Source of the DNA: Bugula neritina
Lineage: Eukaryota > Bryozoa > Gymnolaemata > Cheilostomatida > Bugulidae
NCBI GenBank assembly: GCA_964035545.1
Contig: OZ037772.1
Span: 3,356,501-3,420,500, forward strand
Direction: 5' to 3'
DNA: 64,000 nt
Part shown: one piece after another, positions 34,106 to 47,164 of the stretch
How positions within the stretch are numbered: position 1 is the stretch's first letter
How the letters are laid out: each line of letters opens with the position of its first letter
Made by a program: the position numbers and the translations under genes
The notes under the pieces: model-generated
Seen by the model: the letters and a program-made list of their open reading frames with translations, nothing else
Told to the model about the DNA's origin: nothing
Database searches by the model: none

Positions 34106-34689
34106 TTAGAATATAAATATTACTCTAAAGATTTGGTATATCAGAGAGCCAGTCACTTAACACCAATTATAAACTTGGTTGTCTCAATCAGAGCTGGTCT
34201 CTGTGTATTTCAGTGTGTTTTAAAGGTTCTCTGAAGCTTCCCCAGTCATTATACGAGAGCAGTGCCTTTAAATATATACAATAGTTTTAATACAATACAA
34301 AGACAATTATTGTTAACACATGTCAAGTAATAGAACAGGAATATAAGGCCTCTCTGGTAGTTATTTGAATATCTACTTAAGAAGTATAACTAAATATACA
34401 ATAATAACTACATATCTAGAAACATGCAGAATATTATACTTGAAGAAATCTCTTGTAACAAGCTAGTGTCACATAACTGGAAGATAGAGAAACTATATTT
34501 CTCAATTCAGAACACAATCTGCAATCAGCATTCAGCGCTGAAATTAAGCAAAAGCAATGACAGTTGTTATAATTATGAATATAATAATATCATGATGTAA
34601 ATAATGTAAATAATAATATTATTATACTTATATAACAAATGTCATTGTAGTTCCCTAAGCCAAGCATAACTGGTTAATGTATGTCACGT

Positions 34690-34791
34690 GACTCAACAGA
34701 TACACGCCCCTTCTGCTGTAACATTATAACGTCATTGAACACAGTCATTCACACGCTGACGGAAGAGGGCTACACACTGATAACTGGCAGG
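34690..34791 (+). promoter_or_regulatory. Possible 5' UTR exon/promoter of the TRIM gene
   Basis: A locally GC-richer stretch (ACGCCCCTTCTGCTG, AACGTCATTG) ends CTGGCAG followed by the donor GTTAGT. The next acceptor in a matching position is TTTTACAG at 36242, 23 bases before the TRIM start codon. Linking them is an inference; no TATA box is seen. Confidence 0.35.
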
Positions 34792-34799
34792 TTAGTATA

Positions 34800-36235
34800 A
34801 CATTTATAGACTTAGTGTATCCATAGTCGGCAATCAGTATAAGTATTACATTGTTATAACTATTAGTATTATTATTAGATTTAGTGTTGCAAACAGTTTT
34901 AATACCACGCTCGCTACCATCATCATTAAATTTATTAATAATGATAATCTTAACAAGTTATACTTATACTTATACTTATAGTTAATAGTTATACTTATAG
35001 TAGGTTTATTATAACCAGTGACTGTGAGTCAATTATTTTTACTTTGTGAATTTATGATTGTAAAATTATCATACTTATAATATTTATTGCGAATTTTTAA
35101 ATTCATGTTACACTTACTCAATTTGAATATCAGAATATCTTACCACTGGCACTAGTCAGTTATTAATGACCGTGCATAGTGATCACTGCATGTGATACAT
35201 TGTCACACCCTGCACATTCCAATGCACTGCCCTTCTGTATTCATTGTGAATAGCATATTTATTTGGTTGGCTTATATTATTTTATTCATGCAGCTATGAT
35301 TTTACAAACAAACTGCAGTATACTGCTCCGATTTATATAGCAACACTTGCTGCTATCTTTACCTCTCAATTTCTGTCATTTAAAAACTGAAGTATTTACA
35401 TAGCAGGTGGTGAAATTAATTGGTAATTGAGTATTCTATAAACTACTGAGAATATATGGTTAGCCACATTTTTATGATCTACCATTGTTGTAGACATAAA
35501 ATATGAGGTTAGTGTTAGTAAATCATTTGCTAGGTAAGAGTGTAGAATAAATAATTTGCTAGAGATGAGTGTAGAAGCTGCCAACTCATGAAACAACTAC
35601 ACCTGACCTAACAGAAGTACAAACATGTTAAATTAGTGTGTTTCACACCTCCATAGTTTCTATTAGATGATCAGAATAGCAAACTAGCAGTTAATGGCAT
35701 GTTTCCTGACTTATGGAAGGGTGACTCTAAGTAACATATTGAATCATGCATCACCAACACTGCAGAAATGTTAAAATGAGTTATGTCATGTAGATTATCA
35801 AGGAAACAAAGAATTTCCAACACCCAGCACAAAATATTTCATAGAACTATGTTTTCTCACACTGCTATGTTCCCCCTGTTAAGTTTCTCACTCATGCTAT
35901 ACACTCCTTGCTATGTAATAGTTCAAAGTACACCCTGGGAAGGAACAAAGTCTATCCTATGCTCAGGTGTAGACTCTGTCCCAGTAGTGTGTCAAAATAC
36001 TCAGTTAGAAACACATTATTATTGGGAGTTCATGAAATATCCAGCTTATATAAGCAGCTGAGTCGAATTCTGCTGTTTGTTCATAAAAGTAATACATAAC
36101 TCACTGGTATTCATGTTTCACTTCTCCTCTACATTTTGATGGTCTGGTTATGACTTAGAACTTAATAGGCCAGTCTTTGGTTGGGAAACCTTCACAGATG
36201 TAGTGTAAAATATTATGCTAAGAGTATGTGCATCT
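34800..36235. other. Non-coding stretch, possibly TRIM intron 1
   Basis: AT-rich sequence with ATA/TAA runs. A 92-codon ORF at 35783-36061 has no recognisable domain and no splice support. Confidence 0.5.
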
Positions 36236-36265
36236 TTTACAGGATTTCCTTATCATATAACCAAG

Positions 36266-39200
36266 ATGGCAGAATCCAGAGTTGTGAAAAAGAGACTCAA
36301 CAATTCGTATCGCTGTGGGTACTGCTTGCAGTACTTCAACAAACTTGAAAATCCCAGAACTCTGCCCTGTCTGCATGTGTACTGCATGAGATGTTTGAAG
36401 ACTGACATCGGTGGTAGGAAGGATCATATTAGATGTGCTTATTGTAGGTGAGTTACAGTACATAACACAATATATCATGTCGTAGGCTTGCGTATCATTT
36501 TCTCACTATCATCTAGGAGTTGTCTGATCTGTGTCTATGAAAAGCAAACAATACTGTATATTCTATGTGAACTCTGGTTACTTACTTGTGGAGTGTGTGG
36601 ATATCTTCTCATTAGGTAGAGAAAGTAACTGTTATGTAGATTGCATCATCAGCTGTCCTCTCTTGTTGAATTGTGGTGCTGTTGGATGTCATGGGATTGG
36701 GGTTGTCGCCTCATTATATTATTTTGTTCTCATACAGTACAAGACTTGTTAGACCAACCTTTTTCATATCATCCCCACTTTCATAAATGTTTACTATTAA
36801 TTATCCCCCCTTTAAAAAACGAAAAAATTTATGACTGTTATAATGATAATATAGATTACTATGCAATATTTTTCCTATTACATTTGAATATAATATAGTT
36901 ATTTCTGATAATTATATTATGCATGTGTAAAACACAGAGCAGTTCAATTAATGATATTATGGCTGCAGCTGATGACATTGTGTCAGCTTGCTTTCCAACC
37001 TCCCACCCCAACCCTTAAACCCCAACCCCAATATTGTAATTAAAACACATTCATGTAGAAGTAGACTGAGATGGCAGAACTGGTTAAATACATAAGCTAA
37101 GATGAAGGCTTATAGATATACATGTACATGTAACTTGCAAGAGCTCAAAAGTCTTTAACAAACTGCTTGAAATTTTCAAAATCGAAATCCAGGCTACCCC
37201 TAAAAAGCCCAAATTCCCTCTTATAGGGGGATTCTCCCAGGTTGGGAACCACTGTGTTGGATTGACTTGTGTTTACTATCTTCTTTCCTGTGATTAGAAA
37301 CATGTATGATGTTGTCATGACAACAGAGTTGCTGTGGCACAAAGTATAGTTTACTAGTAAGTAGTGATTGTGTAGTGAGAGTGGAGTGTCTGGTTATTGT
37401 CCATGGTTATGTGTAATCTGTAAGGAGTAGAATTATATTATTTTAATATAATGTTGAGGTACTTCTATAATGGCAGTTTGCTCAATAGCTTCAGTTCTAA
37501 TGCGATAGACTCATAGCTCTGGAGTCTAGCAGCTGCTACTATTACCACTAGCTGTTTAAAATTCGGCCAACATCCGGGCTGCCAAAGCATAATAGCCATT
37601 GACAAGGCCAAGCAGTCACTGGGAAATTATTTGACCAAAGAGCAGGTCTTTTGACAATTAGTAGTCAGTCCCTTAGACAGGAATCAGTGATTCTGTGACC
37701 TATATTTAGTTAAATCCAATGCTGAAATTTTATTAGATTATTAGACGGCCATCACAATTGTATTTGGTAGTGAGCTGTACAATATAATATTATGGGGTGT
37801 CAGTCAGTGTCTAATATAGTCTGTGAATTGAGTGTCTCCTTTAGCTTTGATGAGTTGATTACTTCTTCTACCATCAGTCAGTTGTATTGAGTGTTACTTT
37901 GTATTGAGTGATGAATAGTGTTGAGGATTTGGGCCTATATTATGCCACCCCCCCCCCCTCTGACTTAGACTGTGACCCAGCCTGCTGCACATACATAGTA
38001 GTACTACACTGAAGATAGTTAACATGTGTATATATCATATACATATATATATAACATATATATATACACATGCATATATCATCCTACTAGTAATGGATTA
38101 CTAACTACAACTTATCCTATGACTCACTCTTCTTATGCTAGCTGCATGAGATAGACAACACTCACACTTGACACGCACTCACAGTGCACTAGCTCTTGAC
38201 ACATTGCCAAGAATAATGAAATGACAGTTTCGCGCCACTCCTAGCAGTTAGAGTGGCAGGGAATAGTTGTAGTATGTTGTAGTATTGGCTCCTCAGAATT
38301 CACCCCTCAGTAATTAGTTGCATTGCACAAACTTGCAACAATAGTGAATAATTATTGACAATATGGCCTCCACTCAGCAGTTAACTAGTAATTTATCTTG
38401 TCATTTTACTCTACAAGTTACAGTTGAGTCTATTTGGTGAGTAGCAGTTCTTTGTCATGAGTGACTATTTTCCAGCATATTAGGTACATAATATAGTCAA
38501 GTGTGTTTGTGTGGTAGCCTGTGGTCTATATAATGAATGTGTGTTGATGAGTGATGAGTATTTATATGAGTATTTGTCAAAGACATAGCTGTGTGTGTGG
38601 ATGGAGTATTTCATTACTTGAGATATACTAAACACAGCTAACACAGGTAACATACTGATTGCTATAATATATTGTAGGAAAGATCACTATGACATCACAG
38701 ATCCCACAACACTACCAGTAGCTCAGCATGGAGACCCCTTAGAATACAAGTCTGCACCCATTCCCTGCGATGTGTGTAAAGGTGGAACACAAGCTGCTGT
38801 GTTTTGTCTTGAGAGTCAAAAGAAATTGTGTCAGCAACATCAAGAAGTGAGTCTTTCTTAGATAATTTCTCAAGATTAGTTACTAAACCAGTTCTGGTTT
38901 GTATGTAGAATATTATTGTAAAGAAATGTTGAGTCTGTGTGACTTTTTATACTAAACACACAGTTTCACAGTGCAGTGAGTCAACTATGACAGACTTGTT
39001 GGTGAAAATACAACCAACTAAACTGTTGACCTTCATTATACAGAATCACAGAGAGCTGATGGGAGATAGACATCAGTTTATTGACATTGAGGTCTACAGA
39101 GCTTCTCCCCAAAGATATACTATAACTGAATGTGAACATCATAAACAGGAACAGCTGACAGAAGTGTGTTCCAAGTGTCACCAGATATTCTGTATGAGAT

Positions 39201-42200
39201 GTGATATGAGGACTGGCTGTAAGGATAAGACAGGTATTTACTTGCTGTTTCTATTTCTGTAGGAAGAAACTGAGAAATGTTACAAGAAACTGTTATTTAT
39301 TATTTTATTATTAAAGTGAGTTATGTAACAGTATAAGAGGAAGTAAGTTTGTCAGCATTAAGGTTTGTGTGAGACAGAAGTGGATAGTGCAGGAGTTGAT
39401 ATTCTCACTGTTATGTTGAATATTTAGTATATTTCATCCTTCAAGTGTCTGTTCCCTTGATAAGATGGTATAGGCATAGCTTTAACTCAGTGGTGTCCCA
39501 CCTTCTTCATACCATTCCCCTTTTTATAAATGTTTTCTATTAAGTTTCACCCCTTTTGAGAAACACTGTAACTTATATTCATAAAGAAAATCAGGCTACA
39601 GATTTTTTCCAGAAAAGGCCAGTGTATTTGACATGGACCAGTGTCTGCCACAGCTTCAGTTTAGCTTTGAAAGCATTGATGCTGGTATTAAAAGCAGTGA
39701 GTTGATGATTATACTCATTCATTTTAGGTTCAGAGTTTTTAGTACAGCAAATATATCTACTAGGTATTCAGGAAATATTTTATGGAGATCAGTTTGACTG
39801 GCTGCAACAAATTCCTGTTAGTTTTTGCTTTCAAGAAACTTTTTAACCTCCATTCGTAGTAGAAAGGGTAGCAGCTAGAGTAGAAAAGGAAAAGGCACTT
39901 TGTGTTTGACATGGACCAGTGTCTGCCACAACTTCAGTTTAGTTATAGTTATACATATACATGTAACCTGGAAAACAAGGCAAGAGCTCAAAGAAATGAA
40001 ACCCCTGAAAAGCCCAAATTCCCTGCAAGGGGAATTCCCCCAAGGTTGGGAGCCACTGCTGTGATTAATGAGCTAACCTGTGAAATATTTCTAGTCCAAC
40101 CAACTGTCTAGTTATCACATAGTATACATGTGTATAGTGATACATCATCAACCTGTAGTTAGAAGTATAGTAGGTGCAGAATAAATACAATATCATATCT
40201 AAAAAGGCTTTTATGGATCGTGTGATTTTATGTATACAGAGGAGACAGTAGCATCCCATGACTTGGCATCTTTGAGTGATTTGTCTTGTGAGTTACGAGA
40301 AAGTCTGACTGGTGGAATAGAGACTCTGTCTGAGAAAGTTGCAGAGTTGAATGACATCTCAAAGGATGCCTGGAAAGAACTGAGTAAATTAGAAGATGAA
40401 GTGAAGAAGATGGTTGCCAGAGTAAACTCTGCAGCTGACGCTCAGGTATGCTGACATGATGATGTCATCTAATGTATTTCTGTTTGTCTGAAATTAGGTT
40501 TTGCATTTGGTCTTTGAGTTGTAAATAGAAATGAATTTCATTTGCCACTAGAATCAACTGGCCATTAAAGCTTTATCATTCTGTGTAAAAGTAGCAGTAG
40601 TCATTCATCACATGTTACTCAGTGCAGAGGAACCTGTCAATACAGATGACTCACTCATCCTTCTGCACCTGTCAATCACTCACACACAGAGGTTGGCTGG
40701 CTGAGTGATTGACAGGTGTCAGGAGGAGGAGACTAGTCACGTGATGTACTAGCTCTCTGCTGTGTATAGAGTGTCACGTGACTGAGTCATTGTACACTCA
40801 GTGGGTGATCTGTCTCTTTCATTTCAAGTGTAGAGGTTGTGAGGTGCAGATGTGGTTACACTGTGTTACTATTTATTAGATAGAAGAGATTAGAAAGAGA
40901 GCTACAAACCTGAGGCTAGAAATATATGGATATTTGAAGAGCTGCACACAGATAGTGGATAATTATAGAATAGAGCTGGCCTTGAGTAAGACAATGGGCA
41001 GACAGTCTCTGCTGGACACAGTACAACATGCAGTTGATAAGTTCAATGATGCAGGGATTGTGAGAGACTACAAAGAGATGAGTGAGAAGATGGAAAAGGC
41101 TACAGATATTGGTGTAATAGAGAAGTGTGTACTTCCAGACAGCATCTTGGTACCAACATGTAGGTGGAGTCTATAAATAGTAACACTAACTATAAATAAC
41201 TTTCTACTTGTAATCAGTTGAATTGTTTTCACTGGATATTTTAATAGTAGAATAAGTAGATAGAGTTTATTTATTAGAGAATTGAGTTTTGTTCTACTCT
41301 CACATTATGAGACATTTCTGCAGTGTTTCAGAGTTTATGATGTATAAGTGAGCTGCTAAACTGTGTTATGCTGACTACCTGCTGTCAGTATTAACAAGAT
41401 ATTCTCACTTAGACCTGTGCATCACGTAGCAACTTGTAGTAACTACAGACCGCTTGTATTTAAAACATCTTTTAGTTTTAAGTTTGAAAATCTGTTCCCA
41501 CCTCCTCAGGTGATGAGATTCTCAAGTTATAGAATTGTTATTTTGTTGTTGCAGACAGTGAAGACAGTCTGGGACTGAAGCTGCTGCAGCCACCATCTTC
41601 TCTACAGTCTGATGGACTTTCTGTACGTGACTTGTGTTCCACAGTAAACATCTCAGCTGATGGACATGTGATGTGTGGGACACTAGAAGGTGTAGAAGTA
41701 ATAAATAGAGAGACTCTAGGTACTATCAGCTCAGTGAAGAACACCAACACTACAGGGTGGTGGGAGATAATCCAACCTGAAGGGGTGATGGTTGGCAGCT
41801 GGTATAACAAGAAGAAGAAAACAGCTGAAGTCTCACTTCTTGATCCGAACTCCTTTGAGAAGACTCGCTCCCTCTACAAGCAGTCAGTAGATGAACTCAC
41901 TTACTATAGAATAGCTCAGCACGACTCACTGCTCTGTATTGTAGACAGGAGAGAGAAACAGCTGGTAGTCTGTAACCTAGTTGACAATAAAATACAGAAG
42001 TTCCCACTTCCTGAAATGAAGATCCCTCGACCTGTATGCGTCCTCCCAGACTCAACTCTCCTCATAGGAGACCACACTGTAGATGGTGCAGTGAGAAGAC
42101 ATAAAGTGGAGAACACAACTCTCACTCTAATGTGGGAGTTTCCTCACATCTTAGAACCAACTGGTATTTCCTTTGATCCAACATCTGAACTGATTCACAT

Positions 42201-43380
42201 CTGTACATGGAGAGGACCTCTCCTCATCCTCTCACTTGAAGGTAAATACTCTGTTTATTATAGTAAGTTTAGTTATTTATATATAATTATGTTGTAGTAA
42301 ATAATATATTTTAATAATTACCAGTAAACAACTTCCACTCATAAGATATATTATGATATTGTTAGTACTTATCAAGTCACTGATGTTATTTTTAGCTAAA
42401 GTTATGTAATAAAGACTGTAACATGCTGATAGTAGATGTTGTATTCTTCATCACATGACTTGTAGCTAATAATAATATTAGTGAATAATACTGCCTCCCT
42501 ACAATAAGTTTATTTCCAGCTGCAGTAACATGCAGGATGTAAGCACAGGTAAAAGTGTATATTATATTGTATAGGTTTAAGGTGTACTCTGTGTAGTGTG
42601 CAGTGAGCTCTTAGTAAACTCTCTATTCAGTCTTCCTTTCCAAGGGTTCACCTGGTAGTGTAGAGGATAGGGACTCCACACTGTTGAGTGAGTTGGTGCT
42701 GCAAGGGGTTCAAACCCACCTATCAGCGTGTCTAGTTAGTATACTATGCAAGTGTTTTACAGTAATTTTAGAGGTGCTCAGTCTAACAACTGTACAGACT
42801 GCCAGCTACACATGAGTTATAAGTTGTAGTTTGACTTCAGTCTAGTGCTGCTATTGTTTTGGTCATCAGATAATTTAAATATGAATAATTTGATACTTTC
42901 TGACTGCCATTACTGAGTTTATTGTAAGTTGATGATGGCTTGTAGAGCAGTGTTTGCTGGTGGGACTCAGGTGGCTGTGGTTGGTTCTTGTCAAGTATTT
43001 AATATGTGATAATGTTGGAGTAGCTGTAGTAGTAGTATTGGAAGTAGACATGTGGGTGTGTTCATGGTAAAAGCCACAGGCTAAGTTTGTGGGTCAAGGT
43101 CAATACAGTTGTATAATGAGACACTACTTTCTATTAGAATATTTACTTCATGCATGTAACCTGCTTAGTTCCATCTTTAAAGACAGTCTGTTTGTTTCTC
43201 TCAATACACACCAACTGCTACAATATGATGCTATTATTTACAGGTCAACTGGTGCTTACTGTTCCCAGAAAAAGTCTTGGTGTGCGTGACTTGGTGTTTG
43301 ACATTGCTGTGTATAACAGAGACACAGTGTTTCTAGCATGTAGTTATGATGGTCTGAGGAGATACACAATAAAATACTAA
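36266..43380 (+). CDS. RING/B-box/coiled-coil (TRIM-type) E3 ligase, seven exons
   Basis: Coding exons 36266-36447, 38678-38846, 38972-39233, 40240-40445, 40880-41159, 41555-42241 and 43244-43380 join with all phases consistent into 640 codons plus TAA. RING C3HC4: C17, C20, C35, H37, C40, C43, C57, C60. B-box 1: C91, C94, C104, C112, H115. B-box 2: C171, H173, C183, C186, C191, C194. Residues about 205-370 form a coiled coil, for example SEKVAELNDISKDAWKELSK. The rest is a beta-propeller-like, NHL-related region without clear canonical NHL repeats. Such proteins ubiquitinate substrates bound by the C-terminal domain. ATG 36266 is the first in frame after an acceptor at 36242. Introns hold MITEs and a SINE. 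A partial inverted duplicate sits at 650-1830. Confidence 0.92.
36747..37254 (+). mobile_element. hAT-like MITE copy in TRIM intron 1 (coding)
   Basis: Left end AGACCAACCTTTTTCATATC and right end GGTTGGGAACCACTG match the family seen at 1-551 and 39488-40058, more diverged inside. Confidence 0.6.
37260..38665. other. TRIM intron, no further features
   Basis: Contains a C10 run near 37951 and an (AT)n/(ATAC)n stretch at 38025-38075. No exon was recognised. Confidence 0.6.
39488..40058 (+). mobile_element. hAT-like MITE copy in TRIM intron 3
   Basis: Bounded by CAGTGGTGTCCCACC and GGTTGGGAGCCACTG. The adjacent octamers ctttaact and ctgtgatt agree at only 5 of 8 positions, so the insertion is old or the ends are slightly misplaced. 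It is the best complete copy of the family. It carries the repeated internal block GTGTTTGACATGGACCAGTG at about 39622 and 39905. Confidence 0.7.
40660..40720. repeat. Perfect 17-bp inverted repeat in TRIM intron 4
   Basis: CACCTGTCAATCACTCA is followed about 16 bases later by TGAGTGATTGACAGGTG. The flanks also contain repeated GTCACGTGA/GTCACGTGACT motifs at about 40737 and 40773. Confidence 0.7.
42645..42722 (+). mobile_element. tRNA-like SINE fragment
   Basis: GGTTCACCTGGTAGTGTAGAGG resembles a degenerate A box, and GGGGTTCAAACCCA is a good B box (GGTTCRANNCC). The spacing of about 50 bases fits a tRNA-derived SINE head in the last TRIM intron. It does not fold as a functional tRNA. Confidence 0.45.
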
Positions 43381-43384
43381 ACTT

Positions 43385-44935
43385 ATCAGCTACAGTTTAC
43401 TAATAATCAGCTCAGTGAGGTGCTGAGAGATAAACTAGATAATATTTGTCATCAACATAGTTGGATTCATTACAATTCATCAATACACACTCTGTATTTA
43501 TAGTTGGATATGAGATGTTTTACTGTATCAAATATGTGTTGTTATTTTACCATCTAATAAAGTTTATTTGTTAGCGAAAACATAGTCTGTTTTCATGCCT
43601 CATTAGCTTTAGTTCAAGTTGAGTTCGGTTAGTAACAATAATCTATACTGGAGCAGTAACTGTAAATGACTTGTTTGTGAGAGAATTTATACACTGAATT
43701 GACATGCAGGTGCAAGTAACTCCAACATGACTAAGTAAATTTAATCCAATTATTCATAATAATATACATTCCACTGCTCTGTATACAACAGCAATGAGTA
43801 GCCAATCAAATTGTTTCTTGTCACGCAATCAGGAATCTGATAAATAATATATAAGGCAATCAACTAGATGTAAACACTGTATTACTCTACACATGAGCTG
43901 TCTGTGATGCAGCTGCTTTGTAAACTGTGTGTAATTTGATGAGTAGTTCAATTGGTTGCAGTTTAATTATGACATGTTCCCCATTCACCTGGTAGAAATC
44001 CCATGAGGTATAATAGAGGACAACTCCTAAGCATGTTTGAAGGCATGTTTTTAGTAAACAATATATTGCAATGCTACCATCTGATTGGACAATTATGTCC
44101 TCATAAAATATAAGCTTAGAGCTCTTGAGTAAATTGCAACTAGTTGCCAAATGGTGATGGTAACATTTACATGTAAACTCAACTCTTAAGTATAGGTATT
44201 ATATAGTACTGATGGGTTTGTATTACTTTTACCTGCAGGGCTGACTACATTATAAATTGGTTAATACAACTCATCTTGGATTCGACTACTACAACTTATA
44301 TATATAGTATTCGGAATAACTCCAAAGTAGCATATTTCTGTTAAAATAACATTTATAATAAACAGATAAATTATATATTTACTGATTCAATCACTATTTG
44401 AGTTTTCAAATTAAAATTCAATAAGAGAGATCAGCAAGTAATAATCATATGTTATGTAATAATATATGCAACAAAAAAGCATCATTATAAAATTTAACAA
44501 AATGTATTAGCAGTTATCTATACTGAGATTATAATGTAATACTAATGTTGTAAAAGTATTGAACTATCAATTGATCAACCCCCTCTCTTATTATTTAACC
44601 TTTGACCTACAAACAATGCTTTCTTGTTGCTATTATACTGTCTTTTTTTAGTTGGCTCATAGAAACAGTTTCAATCTAACAATGTAGTGTTGATACAAAT
44701 CAGAGTATATAAGCTCAACAATAAAACATAAGAAATAAATATCCTCAATATCTTAAGGAATATTCCAGAGAACACTGCAGGCTAAGCTAAGATATTTTAC
44801 AACTACATGCAGTTGACATATCTTCATGAATTGTGGACCATTTTGGTGCTTCTGTGTGCACAGACAAGTTGTAATGACTCTAACAGAAACTTTCTCAGTA
44901 GGTTTCAGTTCATCTTGAATATAGTACAGCTTGTT
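43385..44935. other. TRIM 3' flank and non-coding DNA
   Basis: AATAAAG at 43556-43562 is a likely TRIM polyadenylation signal. The first 450 bases are the part duplicated in inverse at 650-1100. The rest shows no gene. Confidence 0.55.
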
Positions 44936-44939
44936 GTCA

Positions 44940-45023
44940 TTTGGCCTCAATATTATTGATGATACACTACCTTGTTTGGCCTCAATAGTATTGATGATAC
45001 ACTACCTTGTTTGGCCTCAATAG
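44940..45023. repeat. 35-bp tandem repeat, about 2.4 copies
   Basis: Units of tttggcctcaata-tattgatgatacactaccttg, immediately before the collagen duplicate region. Confidence 0.9.
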
Positions 45024-45177
45024 GCAGAGTCTTCCCAACTCAACTTCCTTCGAATTCATTCTGAGAGAGCGAAGCAAACCCTGACTTACAGGTAATAGTC
45101 ACTGCTAGCAGCTTACCAAATAGTCACTAGTCAGTATTCACTAGTCACCAGTTGCTAGTCACCAGTTGCTAGTCGCC

Positions 45178-46528
45178 AATCACCAGATACTAGTCCTCTA
45201 CTATGTTGCAAGTCACTTGATAATCTGAACAATCACAGGCCTTTTTAAGCTGAGCGAGTTGTTGGCATGACTATTCCTTTTGCTGATTGTAGATGTATAA
45301 ATTCAGTGGCAGTAGAAGACGCATACGGTAGGAAGAATAAGTCAGTCATTTTATATACAGCTGGTGATAAAGAATACACAGCGACAGATAGCAGGTTTCA
45401 ATATTCAGTGCTGCAGGATAATTGCAAGGTATGTAAATCTGACCTGTATAGTGTAATTTTGACCTATATAGTGTAAATCTGATCTATATTGTGTAAATCT
45501 GACTGATATAGTGTAAATATGACCTGCATATGCACATGATTGCGATAGTTGCATCTTTTGTTTTATTAATTTACTGCGGAGCTTGCCTTTGAGGCTTGTA
45601 ATAAATGTTTACGAGTTCAACCCAAAAGCCACTTTGAGTGATGAACAAGTTTAGAGTTTTGAGTTTGCCCTCTGCCATTTTGTAGTATGCCAAATCATCA
45701 GAAGCTCAGACAGAGATTGACACCAAGACCTCCACCCACTTGCCTATTATTGACATTGCTCCTGGTGACATCGGGACCACCCACAAAGAGTTTGGGGTTC
45801 AGCTTGGAGAAGTCTGCTTTTCATAGACTCATATCTAACAACAGTTTTATTTGTCTGATTTGTAAAACTGTCCCTGATTAGAGAATTAGTGGCCAATCAG
45901 AGAATGCAATCAATGTTGGTTGGCTGAGACCAGCAGTCTGATTCTTATATAACCTAATTTTTAACTGAAATATTTGATTACTCTAAATAAATTTATCCGA
46001 GACTTCCAAGGCAGTGATGGTGATTTTTGTACATATAAATTTGAAGGAGTTTAGCTATAGGGTTTATGCTGTTTTTTTAATTATTCCACCATAACCTGAG
46101 ATTGTGAGTAGTGATTCTAGAATGAGGTAGGGAGGGTGTAAAGCCCCTCCCTATGACTTTATATATTTAGAAACTGTTGTTAATTTAGTAATTCTGTTGG
46201 TGCTACATTTTTAAATTCATTTAATCCGATCATTTCTCTGATATTGCAAAATATATTTTACCATAAGGTGCTACACAATTTATTTCTCAGCTTGTAGATT
46301 TCATCATCAAAATTATTGAAGTAATAAAATTGGTCCAGAATTTGAAAGAAGCTGCAGTTTTTAGATCTGATTATTTAACCTATTTATCCTGAAATTAAAC
46401 ATTGTTAGTTTAAAATGGAGTGTAACATATATTTTAGTCACTTAGTTCCAACTGTGTTGACCATATGAACATTTTAAATTTTCCTTTGGCTGCTATGAAG
46501 TACATAAGTAAATGGCATTAAATTTCAC
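45178..46528 (+). repeat. Collagen 3' segmental duplication, copy 2
   Basis: Matches 26103-27590 from the last-but-two intron through the 3' UTR. Upstream similarity ends in a tract of repeated CTAGTCACCAGTTG units (45120-45190). Confidence 0.9.
45293..45826 (+). pseudogene. COLFI terminal exons, isolated but better preserved copy
   Basis: Exon 45293-45428 (136 nt) reads CINSVAVEDAYGRKNKSV and RFQYSVLQDNC. Exon 45686-45826 (47 codons) joins in phase and reads SSEAQTEIDTKTSTHLPIID then [11 protein letters not shown] and stop. Both agree with the COLFI family and lack the indels of copy 1. No upstream propeptide or triple-helix exons lie within several kb before it, so on its own it cannot make collagen. 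It could be the remnant of a tandem paralogue, or the correct allele misplaced by assembly. Confidence 0.8.
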
Positions 46529-46529
46529 A

Positions 46530-47160
46530 GGTCACATCATCTCGTAAAAGTTAATTGTAAATAAAAATAAATTTCAAGTGTTTTTGAGAAGCTATAGGTT
46601 TGTATGTTTGAACAAATGAAACATAATGTTCCTTAATGTCAAGATTCTGCTTATACCACAATACCATAAACATTGTGACTCTGTCAGTAGCCAAAAGAAA
46701 TGATGAAAAAACTTGTTTACTAACACAACTAGTAAATTTTATAAATATCAGACACGATTTAGAGAAGAGTTGATGCTGCCCTGCTGCTGCGAGACGGCGG
46801 AAGATTTTTGAAAACATAGATTGGGACTTTAGTAGAGTCAGACCTGGGCTCGCATTTGAAAGGCTTGTTACTGAAAGCAGAAACAATAAATATCAAAAAT
46901 GTCTACTTTTCAGGTTCCTGGGAAATTTTTTCAGATGTATTTCTGAAGCTAACAATGTTTTACTAACCTTCATGTCAAGGGTTCTCTTCATCATTGTTAT
47001 ACAGACTTTGAATACCGTCTTGTATCAACTGGAAACACACATTACAATCATTAACTCAAGCACAATCAACATAGAAGTTTAGCAATTACCAGTGAGCGTT
47101 GAAAGAATTTCAACAGATTGAAAACTTTTCCAAATAAATTATAAGTCTACAAACCGTTTT
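46530..47160. other. Non-coding stretch / 3' flank of the coiled-coil gene
   Basis: Contains two minus-strand exon-like pieces (after TTTCAG near 46875, after TTCCAG near 47025), both hitting stops and downstream of a good terminal exon. They are not assigned. Confidence 0.4.
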
Positions 47161-47164
47161 TGAT

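Noticed and set aside
35783-36061. 92-codon ORF upstream of the TRIM gene
   Set aside because: No domain, and it lies in the likely first intron.
42645-42722. Functional tRNA gene
   Set aside because: B box is good but the cloverleaf cannot be formed; kept as a SINE-like fragment.
46551-46886. 111-codon minus-strand ORF and exon-like pieces
   Set aside because: They lie after a good terminal exon with stop at 47165 and have no recognisable domain.
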